DNA of 41,063 nucleotides from the NCBI GenBank assembly GCA_946481135.1, contig CAMLMQ010000007.1, forward strand, positions 1 through 41,063, given 5' to 3'. Made by a program: the position numbers and the translations under genes. Positions 17,483-25,671 of the stretch are shown here, piece after piece (the stretch's first letter is position 1; each line of letters begins with the position of its first letter). The notes beneath the pieces are model-generated. The model did no database searches, was not told the DNA's origin, and saw only the letters and a list, made by a program, of their open reading frames with translations. This DNA comes from an uncultured Microbacteriaceae bacterium (GTDB lineage Bacteria > Actinomycetota > Actinomycetes > Actinomycetales > Microbacteriaceae).

Positions 17483-18938
17483 AGAGCGTGGCACCCTCTC
17501 GCAGCACGGCGGGGTCGATCTCGACGGGCTCGGGCAGCGCGATGACGCCGTCGACGAGGCTCACGACCGCGTTCCACCACCCCTCGTCGGTCTGCATCGC
17601 GTACCCGGGCACGAGCCAGGCGTTGCCGTCGACGTCCCAGAGCAGCAGCAGGGTCGCGGTGGCGTTGTCGACGACGACCTCGATCACCTCGCGGGTCGGC
17701 TCGGGCGCGGGGTCTACGGGGGTCTCGGGCTCGACAGGGGCCGGCTCGTCGCCGGGCTCGCCTCCGTCGGTGCCGGGGTCGGTGCCCGGGTCGGTGCCAG
17801 GCTCACCGTCGCCCGTGCCCGGCTCGTCGGGTGCGACCGGGTCCGTGCCCGACCCCTCGGTTCCCTCGACGGTGCCGCCGTCGACCGTGTCCCCTTCGAC
17901 CCCCGCTCCCGCCTCGTCGCCCGCGAGGTCGGCCGCGAAGAGCATCGCGCCGCCCTGGAAGTCGGGTCCGGCGGCGCCCCACCAGCGGCCGTCCGACAGG
18001 CGGTCGACGGCCGCCGTCGGCGAGACGGTGTCGTAGGCGCCGCGGTCCTCGACGCGCACCGAGTGCCCCGAGGCGTACGAGAGGATGCCGGTGTTCGCCC
18101 AGAACGCGCTCCAGGCGAGCGCGGTGCGCCGGCCGTCGACCACGAGGTACGCCGTCGCCGAGGTTCCCCAGTCGTCCGTCGTGACCTCGATCGCCGAGGG
18201 GTCGACCTCGTACCCGGTCGCGGCGAACAGGTCGGCGGCCTCCGTCCGGGCCTCGTCTGCGCCGGGGGCGAGGTTCTGCGGCGCGTTCTCGGGGAGGACG
18301 CAGCCGTACTCGGTCGCCTGCTCGGGCGCAACCGACGGGTCGCACACGACGAACGAGGTGCCCGCCGGGTCGTTGAACCACCAGTCGCCCGTGCCGTAGT
18401 CGCTGTAGCTCAGGTTCGCGCCGGAGCCGTCCTGGGGACCCACGACCCACGTCGGGTACGCGGCGTCGAAGTAGTCGGACTTCTCGACCTCCCCGTCGAG
18501 GCCGAAGACGTCCGCGAGCTCGGCCGTGCGAGCCTGCGGGTCGCCGCCGTCGAGGGTGAGGCGGTAGACCTCTCCGCGGCCGCCCTGCGTCGAGAGCGCG
18601 GGATCGGCGCGGTAGTCGTACTCGACCCACCAGCCGATCCGCATGTCCTGGGTGGCGGCGTCGCCCGTGGCCATCGTCGAGTCGCCGTCGGCGGCGGCCG
18701 CGGTGAACAGCGGTGCCGGGCGGGTGAGAGAGGGGCCCGCGACGAGGGCGCCGACCGTGACGGCCGCGATCGCGAGGCTCGCACCGCCCGCGACGCGCAG
18801 GGTGCGGTGCGGGTCGCTGAGCCGGGGGCGGCGGCGACCGGCGGCCCCCGTGACGAGGTCGTCGGAGAGTTCGGGCGCCGGTCCGCGGTCGAGGCCGCTG
18901 CGGAGGCGGGAGGTCAGGTCGTCGGGCGTGTGGCTCAT
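17481..18938 (-). CDS. One-pass membrane protein paired with an ECF sigma factor
   Basis: A 485-residue protein not recognised from a named family. A cytoplasmic, charged N-terminus of about 47 residues precedes one transmembrane segment (about 48-68). A large extracytoplasmic region follows, with two Cys residues close together (CDPSVAPEQATEYGC), then an acidic low-complexity stretch rich in Gly, Thr, Asp and Pro with repeated GTDP units. A short folded-looking C-terminal part ends the protein (EVVVDNATATLLLLWDVDGNAWLV). It lies 46 nt downstream of the sigma-factor gene on the same strand. The topology would suit an anti-sigma or signalling role, but there is no HxxxCxxC zinc motif and no typical anti-sigma domain, so that role is inference. 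Confidence 0.75.
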   Translation of the reverse strand: MSHTPDDLTSRLRSGLDRGPAPELSDDLVTGAAGRRRPRLSDPHRTLRVAGGASLAIAAVTVGALVAGPSLTRPAPLFTAAAADGDSTMATGDAATQDMRIGWWVEYDYRADPALSTQGGRGEVYRLTLDGGDPQARTAELADVFGLDGEVEKSDYFDAAYPTWVVGPQDGSGANLSYSDYGTGDWWFNDPAGTSFVVCDPSVAPEQATEYGCVLPENAPQNLAPGADEARTEAADLFAATGYEVDPSAIEVTTDDWGTSATAYLVVDGRRTALAWSAFWANTGILSYASGHSVRVEDRGAYDTVSPTAAVDRLSDGRWWGAAGPDFQGGAMLFAADLAGDEAGAGVEGDTVDGGTVEGTEGSGTDPVAPDEPGTGDGEPGTDPGTDPGTDGGEPGDEPAPVEPETPVDPAPEPTREVIEVVVDNATATLLLLWDVDGNAWLVPGYAMQTDEGWWNAVVSLVDGVIALPEPVEIDPAVLREGATL

Positions 18939-18984
18939 GAACAGGGAATGTCGCGAGGGCGCGGATCTTTCACACCCACCGGCA

Positions 18985-19464
18985 TCAGTTCGCGAGCAGG
19001 GCGGCGAGCCTCGTGCGGGCGCGGTGCAGCCGGATGCTCGCCGCGTTCACGCTGACGCCGAGCGCGACGGCGAGCTGGGCCGGCGCGAGATCCTCGACGA
19101 GGGCGAGCGTGAGCACCTCCCGCTCGGCGGGGCGCAGTGCGCGCCACGCGGCCGCGAGGGTGGCGTCGGCGGTGACGAGGTCTTCGGCGCTCGGGGCCGG
19201 GTCGGCGGGTCGTAGGGCCGCCCGCAGCGCACTCCCCGTCGTCTGCTTGCGGCGGTGGTTGGCGACGACGTGGGCGGCGATCCGATAGAGCCACGGCAGC
19301 TCCTCGCCCTCGGTGACCGACGCGCGCTTGTGCCAGGCGATCGTGAAGACGTCGGCGGCGAGGTCGTCGACGTGCTCGCGATCGACGCGGCGGTGCAGGT
19401 ACCCGGCGACGGCGGGCAGGTACTGCCGGTAGGCGCGCTCGAACGACGCGTCGACTTCGGGCAT
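18985..19464 (-). CDS. ECF-type RNA polymerase sigma factor
   Basis: A 159-residue group 4 sigma factor. Region 2 (about residues 6-75) includes FERAYRQYLPAVAGYLHRRV and the -10 recognition part DLAADVFTIAWHKR and LPWLYRIAAHVVANHRRKQ. Region 4 (about 105-155) includes LRPAEREVLTLALVEDLAPAQLAVALGVSVNAASIRLHRARTRL, which binds the -35. The start at 19464 is preferred over 19497, because CATGCT ends 6 nt upstream and region 2 then begins properly. The following gene encodes a membrane protein, the usual place for its regulator. A GGAAAC motif lies further upstream at about 19510 on the minus strand and could be a self-recognised -35, but no matching -10 was clear. Confidence 0.9.
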   Translation of the reverse strand: MPEVDASFERAYRQYLPAVAGYLHRRVDREHVDDLAADVFTIAWHKRASVTEGEELPWLYRIAAHVVANHRRKQTTGSALRAALRPADPAPSAEDLVTADATLAAAWRALRPAEREVLTLALVEDLAPAQLAVALGVSVNAASIRLHRARTRLAALLAN

Positions 19465-19470
19465 GAGGTC

Positions 19471-19476
19471 AGCATG
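19471..19476 (-). promoter_or_regulatory. Candidate -10 element of the sigma-factor gene
   Basis: CATGCT on the minus strand ends 6 nt before the ATG at 19464. It is used here to choose the start codon. Confidence 0.35.
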
Positions 19477-19538
19477 CGGGCCGGGCCGCGCCAGCACAAC
19501 GCAACGTTTCCGCCCCGTCGCACGTCAGGGCACCCGGG

Positions 19539-19544
19539 TAGCCT
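19539..19544 (+). promoter_or_regulatory. Candidate -10 element of the first AlkZ-like gene
   Basis: TAGCCT matches TANNNT and ends 6 nt before the GTG at 19551, with no ribosome binding site between. Confidence 0.5.
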
Positions 19545-19550
19545 CGCCTC

Positions 19551-20633
19551 GTGATCGAGCTGAGCCGCGACGACGCGCGCCGGATCGCGGTGCGCGCGCA
19601 GCTGCTGGATGCCGACATCCCCGGGGATGTCGTCGAGGTCGCCGATCAGCTCGGCGCCATCAAGATCGACCCCACCTCGGTCATCGCCCCCGCGGAGCAC
19701 ACGATCCTCTGGTCGCGCATCGGGGAGGGCTACGACGAGGTGCAGCTCTCGAAGGCGGTCGAGCGCGACCGGCTGCTGTTCGAGTACGACGGCGCGTTCC
19801 GCCCGATCGACCTGCTGCCGCTCATGCTGCCCGGGATGCGGCAGCTGCCGCGTCGGGAGTCGACGAAGGAGTGGCTCACCGCGAACGCCCGCTTCCGTGA
19901 CGACGTGCTCGCCCGGCTCCGCGCCGACGGGCCGTTGACGGCGAGTCAGATCCCCGACACGGCCGAGGTGCCGCGGGCCCCCGACGGCTGGTCGGGGTCG
20001 AACCAGACGCCGATCATGCTCGACATCCTCCATCGCATGGGCGTGGTCGCCGTCGCCGGACGCGAGGGCCGCCACCGCCGCTACGACCTCGCCGAGCGGG
20101 TCTACCCGGCCGACCTCCCGGACCTCGACCCCGAGGAGGCCGAGCTGCGGCTGCAGGAACGCCGCCTGCGCGCGGCGGGCCTCGCGAAGCAGCGGTCGCC
20201 CTGGACCCCGGTCGGCGCGGTCGGCGAGGCCGCGCGGGTGGAGGGGTCGTCGTGGACGTGGCGCGTCGACCCGGAGGCCCTCGCGTGGCTCGACGCCGAC
20301 GACCCGGGCGGGCGCGCCGCCATCCTCAACCCGTACGACGGCATGCTGTTCGACCGCCCCCGCCTCACCGAGCTCTTCGACTTCACCTACGTGCTCGAGC
20401 AGTTCAAGAAGAAGCACGAACGCGTCTACGGCTACTTCGCCCACCCGATCCTGCTCGGCGACCGCTTCGTCGGGATGCTCGACGCCGCCGTCGATCGCGA
20501 GCGCGGCGTGCTCCGCGTGAGCGGTCTGCACGAGTTGCTGCCGTTCGACCCCGAGGAGGCCGAGATCGTCGACCTCGAGATCGAGTCGCTCGCGCGCTGG
20601 CTCGGCGTCGCCGTGGAGAGGATCGACGCATGA
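19551..20633 (+). CDS. Winged-helix DNA-binding protein, AlkZ/YcaQ-like (HTH_42) family, copy 1
   Basis: A 360-residue member of the family that contains the interstrand-crosslink glycosylases AlkZ and E. coli YcaQ, built from tandem winged helices. Family signs are the LGAIKIDPTSVI block near the N-terminus, RHRRYDLAERVYP in the middle, and ILNPYDGMLFDRPRLTELFDFTYVLEQF near the C-terminus. In characterised members the N-terminal block carries the catalytic Gln-x-Gln or Gln-x-Asp. Here it reads Lys38-Ile-Asp40, so glycosylase activity is doubtful. The copy at 34000-35187 keeps Gln-Ile-Asp. The gene starts with GTG behind a leaderless-type promoter and overlaps the next gene by ATGA. Confidence 0.82.
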   Translation: MIELSRDDARRIAVRAQLLDADIPGDVVEVADQLGAIKIDPTSVIAPAEHTILWSRIGEGYDEVQLSKAVERDRLLFEYDGAFRPIDLLPLMLPGMRQLPRRESTKEWLTANARFRDDVLARLRADGPLTASQIPDTAEVPRAPDGWSGSNQTPIMLDILHRMGVVAVAGREGRHRRYDLAERVYPADLPDLDPEEAELRLQERRLRAAGLAKQRSPWTPVGAVGEAARVEGSSWTWRVDPEALAWLDADDPGGRAAILNPYDGMLFDRPRLTELFDFTYVLEQFKKKHERVYGYFAHPILLGDRFVGMLDAAVDRERGVLRVSGLHELLPFDPEEAEIVDLEIESLARWLGVAVERIDA

Positions 20634-21685
20634 TCACCACGCAGATCGAGACCCCTGCGGTCGTCGTCGACGCCGACGTGCTCGACCGCAACATCGCGCG
20701 GGTCGCCGCGTTCGCCCGGGAGCGCGGGGTGGCCCTGCGCCCCCACGTGAAGACGCACAAGATCCCCGAGATCGCCGCCCTCCAACTCGCCGCGGGCGCG
20801 GCCGGCCTGACGGTGGCGACGATCGGCGAAGCGGAGGTGTTCGTCGGCGCGGGCGCGACCGATGTGTTCGTGGCCTACCCGCTGTGGGTCTCCGAGGCGA
20901 AGGCCGCGCGGCTCGACGCGCTTCGGCGTCGAGCGCGGATCGCCGTCGGTGTCGACTCGATCCCGGGTGTCACGAACCTCGGCCGCCGCGTGGCCGGGCT
21001 GGAGGTGCTCGTCGAGGTCGACAGTGGCCACCACCGCAGCGGCGTGCCGGCAGCCGATGTGGTGCCGCTCGCGCGGGCCGCGCGGGAGGCGGGGCTGTCC
21101 GTGGTGGGCGCGTTCACCTTCCCCGGTCACGCCTACGGTCCGGATGCCGCGGGCGCCGCCGCGACCGGAGAGCGCGAGGCGCTCGTCGACGCGGGGGAGC
21201 GCCTGCGTGCGACTGGATTCGACGTGCGGGTGCTGAGCGGCGGCAGCACCCCGAGCCTCGCCGCGACGCACGCCCACGGAGCCACCGAGGTGCGCCCGGG
21301 GGTCTACGTGTTCGGCGACGCCCAGCAGTGGGAGCTCGGCCACTGCGAGCCCGACGAGCTCGCCCTGACGGTGCTCGCGACGGTCGTGTCGGCGCATCCC
21401 GACCGCATCATCCTCGACGCCGGCAGCAAGGTGCTCGGGGCCGACCGGGCCGCGTGGGCGACGGGCTACGGCCGGCTGCTCGATCATCCCGACGCGCGCG
21501 TCACCGCCCTCTCCGAGCACCACGCGACCGTCGTCGGCGCGGAGCTCCCCGGAGTCGGCGCGACGGTGCGGATGGTGCCCAACCACGTGTGCGCGACCGT
21601 GAACCTCGTCGACGAGGTCGTCGTCGTGCGCGACGGCGTCGTCGAGGGCCGCTGGGCGGTCGCGGCGCGCGGGCGGAACGGGTGA
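20630..21685 (+). CDS. PLP enzyme of the D-serine dehydratase / D-threonine aldolase-like family
   Basis: A 351-residue fold-type III PLP enzyme with an alanine-racemase-like barrel and a C-terminal beta domain. The N-terminal PHVKTHK (residues 38-44) carries the PLP lysine. VEVDSGHHRSG and the phosphate-binding LSGGSTPSL (about 202-210) follow. The C-terminal PNHVCATVN supplies the His and Cys that bind zinc in eukaryotic-type D-serine dehydratases and D-threonine aldolases. Zn2+-assisted elimination or retro-aldol cleavage of a D-beta-hydroxy amino acid is the likely chemistry. ATGA overlap with the winged-helix gene gives coupled translation, although the pairing has no obvious functional link. 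Confidence 0.85.
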   Translation: MITTQIETPAVVVDADVLDRNIARVAAFARERGVALRPHVKTHKIPEIAALQLAAGAAGLTVATIGEAEVFVGAGATDVFVAYPLWVSEAKAARLDALRRRARIAVGVDSIPGVTNLGRRVAGLEVLVEVDSGHHRSGVPAADVVPLARAAREAGLSVVGAFTFPGHAYGPDAAGAAATGEREALVDAGERLRATGFDVRVLSGGSTPSLAATHAHGATEVRPGVYVFGDAQQWELGHCEPDELALTVLATVVSAHPDRIILDAGSKVLGADRAAWATGYGRLLDHPDARVTALSEHHATVVGAELPGVGATVRMVPNHVCATVNLVDEVVVVRDGVVEGRWAVAARGRNG

Positions 21686-21707
21686 GCATCCGTTCATCCG
21701 CGACCCG

Positions 21708-21713
21708 TACCGT
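21708..21713 (+). promoter_or_regulatory. Candidate -10 element of pta
   Basis: TACCGT matches TANNNT and ends 6 nt before the GTG at 21720. No ribosome binding site is seen. Confidence 0.5.
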
Positions 21714-21719
21714 AGGACC

Positions 21720-23795
21720 GTGACGCTCCGCATCGCCGTCCTCTCCGCCGAAGGTCGCACCGCCAAGTCGACCGTCGCCGTCGGACTGCTCGACGCCCTC
21801 GCCCGCGACGGACGCGTCGGCGTCTTCCGTCCCGTCGCCCGGTCGCTCGACGGTCCCGATCCGGTGCTCGATGCGCTCGCCGCCCACGGTGCGGTCGCGA
21901 GCGCGCGGGGCGTCGACGACGAGCACGTCAACGCCGACCCGGATGCCGCGGTGCGCCGCATCGTCGGCGAGGCAGCCAAGCTCGACGCGCAGTGCGACGC
22001 GGTGCTCGTGATCGGGTCGGACTACACGGGCGTCGGCGCCCCGACCGAACTGTCGATGAACGGGCGCATCGCCGCCGACCTCGGCGCGGCCGTCGTGCTC
22101 GTGCTCAACGGGCTGCGGCCGGAGCGCGGCTTCCGCACGCCGGAGGAGCTGACGGATGCCGCCCGCGTCGCCGTCGCCGAGCTGCGGCGCGACCACGTCG
22201 GCCCCGCCGCGATCGTCGTGAACCGGGCCGACCCCGCTCGCCTCGCCGACCTCGGCGCCGCCGTCGAGAAGGCCGTCGGCGGGCCGGTGCACGTCATCCC
22301 GGAGGACCGACTGCTCGGCGCGCCCTCGCTCCGCAGGCTCGCGGAGAGCCTGCGCGCGACGCTCGTGAAGGGTCGCGAGGAGGACCTCGACCGTCCCGTG
22401 CTCGGCACGGTCGTCGCGGGCATGAGCCTGGAGAACCTGCTGCCGCGCATCGTCGAGGGCAGCGTCGTGGTCGTGCCCGGCGACCGGTCGGATGCCCTGC
22501 TCGGCGTCGTCGTCGCGGAGCGGTCGGCCGCCTTCCCGAGTCCCGCCGCGATCGTGCTCAACGGCGGCATCCCGATGGCGCCGAGCGTCGAGAAGCTCAT
22601 CGACGGCCTCGACTCGACGCTGCCGTTCCTCGCGTGCGGCTGGGGCACGTTCGAGACGGCGAAGCGCATCGACGGCACCCGGAGCCTGCTCGCCGCGGAG
22701 TCGGAGGAGAAGTACGTGCGGGCGCTCGAGCTGTTCCGGGCGAACGTCGACGGCGCCGAGATCGTGCGCAGCATTCGCGAGGCGCCGCCCGGGCCGATGA
22801 CGCCGAACCGGTTCGAGCACGAGTTGCTCGAACGCGCCCGACAGGATCTCCAGCACATCGTGCTGCCCGAGGGTGACGACGATCGCGTGCTCCAAGCGGC
22901 CGCGACGGTGCTGCGCGAGGGCGTCGCGCGGCTCACCATCCTCGGCGACGAGGCGACCGTGCGAGCCCGTGCGGCCGAGCTCGGCTTCGACATCTCGGGC
23001 GCGGCCGTGGTCGCGACCGACGACCCCGACCTGCACCCGCGGTTCGCGCGGGAGTACTTCGAGCTCCGCAAGCACAAGGGCGTGGATGAGGCGACCGCCG
23101 CCGAGACGGTGAAGGACGTATCGTACTTCGGCACGATGATGGTGCACACCGGGCTCGCCGACGGCATGGTGTCGGGGGCGCGGCACACGACGGCGCACAC
23201 GATCACACCGTCGTTCCAGATCATCAAGACGAAGCCCGGCATCTCGGTCGTGTCGAGCGTCTTCCTCATGGTGCTCGCCGACCGGGTGCTCGTCTACGGC
23301 GACTGCGCCGTGATTCCGGAGCCGACCCGCGAGCAGCTCGCCGACATCGCGATCGCGTCGGCGGCGACCGCCCGGCAGTTCGGGGTCGAGCCGCGGGTCG
23401 CGATGCTGTCGTACTCGACGGGTGAGTCGGGCAGCGGCGGCGACGTCGACGACGTGCGCGCGGCGACCGCGCTCGTGAAGGAGCGCGCGCCCGAGCTGCC
23501 CGTCGCGGGGCCGATTCAGTACGACGCGGCCGCCGACCCGACCGTCGGGGCGGCGAAGCTGCCCGGTTCCGAGGTGGCGGGGCGCGCGACGGTGTTCGTC
23601 TTCCCCGACCTCAACACGGGCAACAACACCTACAAGGCGGTGCAGCGCTCGGCCGGCGCACTCGCGATCGGTCCGGTGCTGCAGGGACTCAACAAGCCCG
23701 TGAACGACCTCTCGCGCGGCGCGCTCGTGCGCGACATCGTGAACACGATCGCCGTCACCGCGATCCAGGCGCAGGGCGGGGAGTCCGCCGAGTGA
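21720..23795 (+). CDS. pta: Phosphate acetyltransferase, long form
   Basis: A 691-residue enzyme interconverting acetyl-CoA plus phosphate with acetyl phosphate plus CoA. The N-terminal P-loop-like domain begins SAEGRTAKSTVAVGLLDAL, a BioD-like fold. The DRTGG regulatory domain covers about residues 210-325, with VVAGMSLENLLPRI. The catalytic PTA_PTB domain runs from about 360 to the end, with QHIVLPEGDDDRVL, VHTGLADGMVSGARHTTAHTI, MLSYSTGESGSG and ATVFVFPDLNTGNNTYKAVQR. Length matches the long bacterial type. It overlaps ackA by GTGA, forming the acetate overflow/assimilation operon. Confidence 0.96.
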   Translation: MTLRIAVLSAEGRTAKSTVAVGLLDALARDGRVGVFRPVARSLDGPDPVLDALAAHGAVASARGVDDEHVNADPDAAVRRIVGEAAKLDAQCDAVLVIGSDYTGVGAPTELSMNGRIAADLGAAVVLVLNGLRPERGFRTPEELTDAARVAVAELRRDHVGPAAIVVNRADPARLADLGAAVEKAVGGPVHVIPEDRLLGAPSLRRLAESLRATLVKGREEDLDRPVLGTVVAGMSLENLLPRIVEGSVVVVPGDRSDALLGVVVAERSAAFPSPAAIVLNGGIPMAPSVEKLIDGLDSTLPFLACGWGTFETAKRIDGTRSLLAAESEEKYVRALELFRANVDGAEIVRSIREAPPGPMTPNRFEHELLERARQDLQHIVLPEGDDDRVLQAAATVLREGVARLTILGDEATVRARAAELGFDISGAAVVATDDPDLHPRFAREYFELRKHKGVDEATAAETVKDVSYFGTMMVHTGLADGMVSGARHTTAHTITPSFQIIKTKPGISVVSSVFLMVLADRVLVYGDCAVIPEPTREQLADIAIASAATARQFGVEPRVAMLSYSTGESGSGGDVDDVRAATALVKERAPELPVAGPIQYDAAADPTVGAAKLPGSEVAGRATVFVFPDLNTGNNTYKAVQRSAGALAIGPVLQGLNKPVNDLSRGALVRDIVNTIAVTAIQAQGGESAE

Positions 23796-24901
23796 CGCGC
23801 GTGCTCGTGCTCAACGCCGGGTCGTCGAGCCTCAAGTTCGAGCTGCTCGACCTGGCGTCGGGCGACCGGTCGGGCGGCCTCGTCGAACGCATCGGCGAAC
23901 CGGGCGGGGTCGCCGACCACACCGAGGCGGTGCGGCGGGTGCTTGCCGACCTCGACACCGCGCCGGATGCCGTCGGGCACCGGGTCGTGCACGGCGGCAC
24001 GCGCTTCGTCGAGCCGACCCTGCTCGACGACGCCGTCGAGGACGAGATCGAGCAGCTCGCGTCGCTCGCGCCGCTGCACAACCCGCCCGGGCTCGCCGGC
24101 ATCCGCGCCGCCCGCGCCGTGCTGCCCGACGTGCCCCACGTCGCCGTCTTCGACACGGCGTTCCACGCGACGCTGCCCGACCACGCCGCGGCCTACGCGA
24201 TCGACGCCGCCGTCGCCGAGCAACTGGGGATCCGCCGCTACGGGTTCCACGGCACGTCGTTCCGTTCGGTGTCGCGCGGGGCCGCCGCGTTCCTCGACCG
24301 TCCGCTCGCCGAGCTGCGCATGATCGTGCTCCACCTCGGCAACGGCGCGTCGGCGTGCGCGATCGACGGCGGCCGCTCGATCGACACCTCGATGGGCCTC
24401 ACACCGCTCGAGGGTCTCGTGATGGGGACCCGCTCGGGGGATGTCGACCCCGGCGTGCTGCTGCATCTCACGCGGCACGGGTGGTCGGTCGGCGACATCG
24501 ACGCGCTGCTCAACCGCCGGTCGGGGCTGCTCGGGCTCGCGGGCTCGAACGACTTCCGGGACGTGTCCGCGGCGGCCGAGCGGGGGGAGCCCGGCGCGGT
24601 GCTCGCCGTCGAGGTGCTGCTGCACCGGCTGCGCAAGTACATCGGCGCCTACGCGGCGGAACTCGGCGGTCTCGACGCCCTCGTCTTCACGGCCGGCATC
24701 GGCGAGAACGCGACACGGCTGCGGGAACGCGCCGTCGAGCGTCTCGGCTTCCTCGGCATCCGTGTCGACCCGGTCCGCAACGCGTCGGGCTCCAGCCGCC
24801 GGCGCATCTCGCCCGACGGCGCCCCCGTCGAGGTGCTCGTCATCCCCACCGACGAGGAGCGCGAGATCGCCGAGCAGACGGCGACCCTCACCGCGGGTTG
24901 A
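23792..24901 (+). CDS. ackA: Acetate kinase
   Basis: A 369-residue enzyme of the ASKHA fold that makes acetate and ATP from acetyl phosphate and ADP. The first signature is VLVLNAGSSSLKFELL at the N-terminus. The second region includes HLGNGASACAIDGGRSIDTSMG and LEGLVMGTRSGDVDPG. The nucleotide-binding VFTAGIGENATRLRE follows near residue 305. It is slightly shorter than the usual 390-400 residues. The GTG start overlaps the pta stop. The gene ends GCG GGT TGA with the stop inside an intergenic repeat, the same three codons as end the glyoxalase-fold gene at 49. Confidence 0.96.
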   Translation: MTRVLVLNAGSSSLKFELLDLASGDRSGGLVERIGEPGGVADHTEAVRRVLADLDTAPDAVGHRVVHGGTRFVEPTLLDDAVEDEIEQLASLAPLHNPPGLAGIRAARAVLPDVPHVAVFDTAFHATLPDHAAAYAIDAAVAEQLGIRRYGFHGTSFRSVSRGAAAFLDRPLAELRMIVLHLGNGASACAIDGGRSIDTSMGLTPLEGLVMGTRSGDVDPGVLLHLTRHGWSVGDIDALLNRRSGLLGLAGSNDFRDVSAAAERGEPGAVLAVEVLLHRLRKYIGAYAAELGGLDALVFTAGIGENATRLRERAVERLGFLGIRVDPVRNASGSSRRRISPDGAPVEVLVIPTDEEREIAEQTATLTAG

Positions 24902-24985
24902 GTAGCGCCCGCCGGAGGCGGACGCGTATCGAAACCCGATGTCAGGAGGTTTCGATACGCGTGCCGCTGCGCGGCGCGCTACTCA
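24895..24985. repeat. Intergenic palindromic repeat, copy 2 (complete, cruciform-capable)
   Basis: This is the best copy. ACGCGTATCGAAACC (24922-24936) pairs perfectly with GGTTTCGATACGCGT (24948-24962), loop 11 nt. Outside, TGAGTAGCGC (24899-24908) pairs with GCGCTACTCA (24976-24985). The two intervening segments each fold on themselves: CCGCC-GGA-GGCGG (24909-24921) and GCCGC-TGC-GCGGC (24963-24975). The whole can form a cruciform with two side hairpins. It includes the ackA stop codon and probably terminates ackA. The rest of the gap to 25059 holds only a possible TetR site: AACTG at 25008-25012 and CAGTT at 25029-25033. Confidence 0.88.
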
Positions 24986-25059
24986 CCCCGCGACGGCGGA
25001 TGTTGCGAACTGAGTCGCCCGTCTGGGACAGTTGACCCACTTCAGGGAAGGGGTCCGGG

Positions 25060-25671
25060 ATGCCGCGGATGTCGGCCGTCGAGCGGCGCGAGGCGCTCGC
25101 GCGTGCGGCGCTCGCCGTCGTCGTGCGCGACGGCGTGCACGCGGCGACGACCCGGGCGATCACCGCCGAGGCCGGCATGCCGCTCGCCTCCTTCCACTAC
25201 GCCGTCGCCTCGCGCGAGGAACTGCTGCGCGACGTCATCGAACTCGTCGTCGCGGGGGAGGGAGAGGCGCTCTTCGGCTCCCCCGGCCTCGACGCGCCCG
25301 ACCTGCGCTCGGCCGTGCGCGAGGTGCTCGGTTCCTACCTCGCCCTCGTGCGCGAGCATCCCGGACGTGAGCAGGCGATGTTCGAGCTCACCCAGCACGC
25401 GCTCCGCAGTCCGGGGATGAGCGACCTCCCCGCGCAGCAGTATGCGGCGTATCGGGAACTCGCCGCACAGGTGCTCGACGCCGGGGCGGCGCGGTACGGC
25501 GTGCGCTGGAGCATTCCGACGACCGAACTCGCCGCCTTCGCGAACGCGCTCACCGACGGCGCGACCCTCGCCTGGCTCGCCACCCGCGACGACGACGCCG
25601 TCGACCGGATGCTCGATCTCGCCGCCGACGCCATCGCCGCCCACGCTCTCCCGCAGGAGGATCAGGAATGA
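25060..25671 (+). CDS. TetR family transcriptional regulator
   Basis: A 203-residue repressor-type regulator. The N-terminal three-helix DNA-binding domain (residues about 5-50) reads REALARAALAVVVRDGVHAATTRAITAEAGMPLASFHYAVASREELL, the classic TetR pattern ending in the FHYAVxSREEL block. The C-terminal ligand domain is family-divergent. It is first in a four-gene operon with an exporter-like carrier and two oxidoreductase/lyase-type enzymes, and presumably controls it in response to their substrate. The start at 25060 has a GAAGGGG-type ribosome binding site. An in-frame ATG at 25069 is an alternative. It overlaps the next gene by ATGA. Confidence 0.92.
   Translation: MPRMSAVERREALARAALAVVVRDGVHAATTRAITAEAGMPLASFHYAVASREELLRDVIELVVAGEGEALFGSPGLDAPDLRSAVREVLGSYLALVREHPGREQAMFELTQHALRSPGMSDLPAQQYAAYRELAAQVLDAGAARYGVRWSIPTTELAAFANALTDGATLAWLATRDDDAVDRMLDLAADAIAAHALPQEDQE

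Noticed and set aside
17724..17880. CRISPR-like or structural DNA repeat in the GTDP-encoding stretch
   Set aside because: The repetition is short, in frame and explained by the low-complexity protein segment; no spacers and no cas genes.
17463..19055. Large plus-strand open frame opposite the membrane-protein and sigma-factor genes
   Set aside because: The opposite strand encodes recognisable sigma regions and a transmembrane helix; this frame gives only Arg/Gly/Val-rich sequence.
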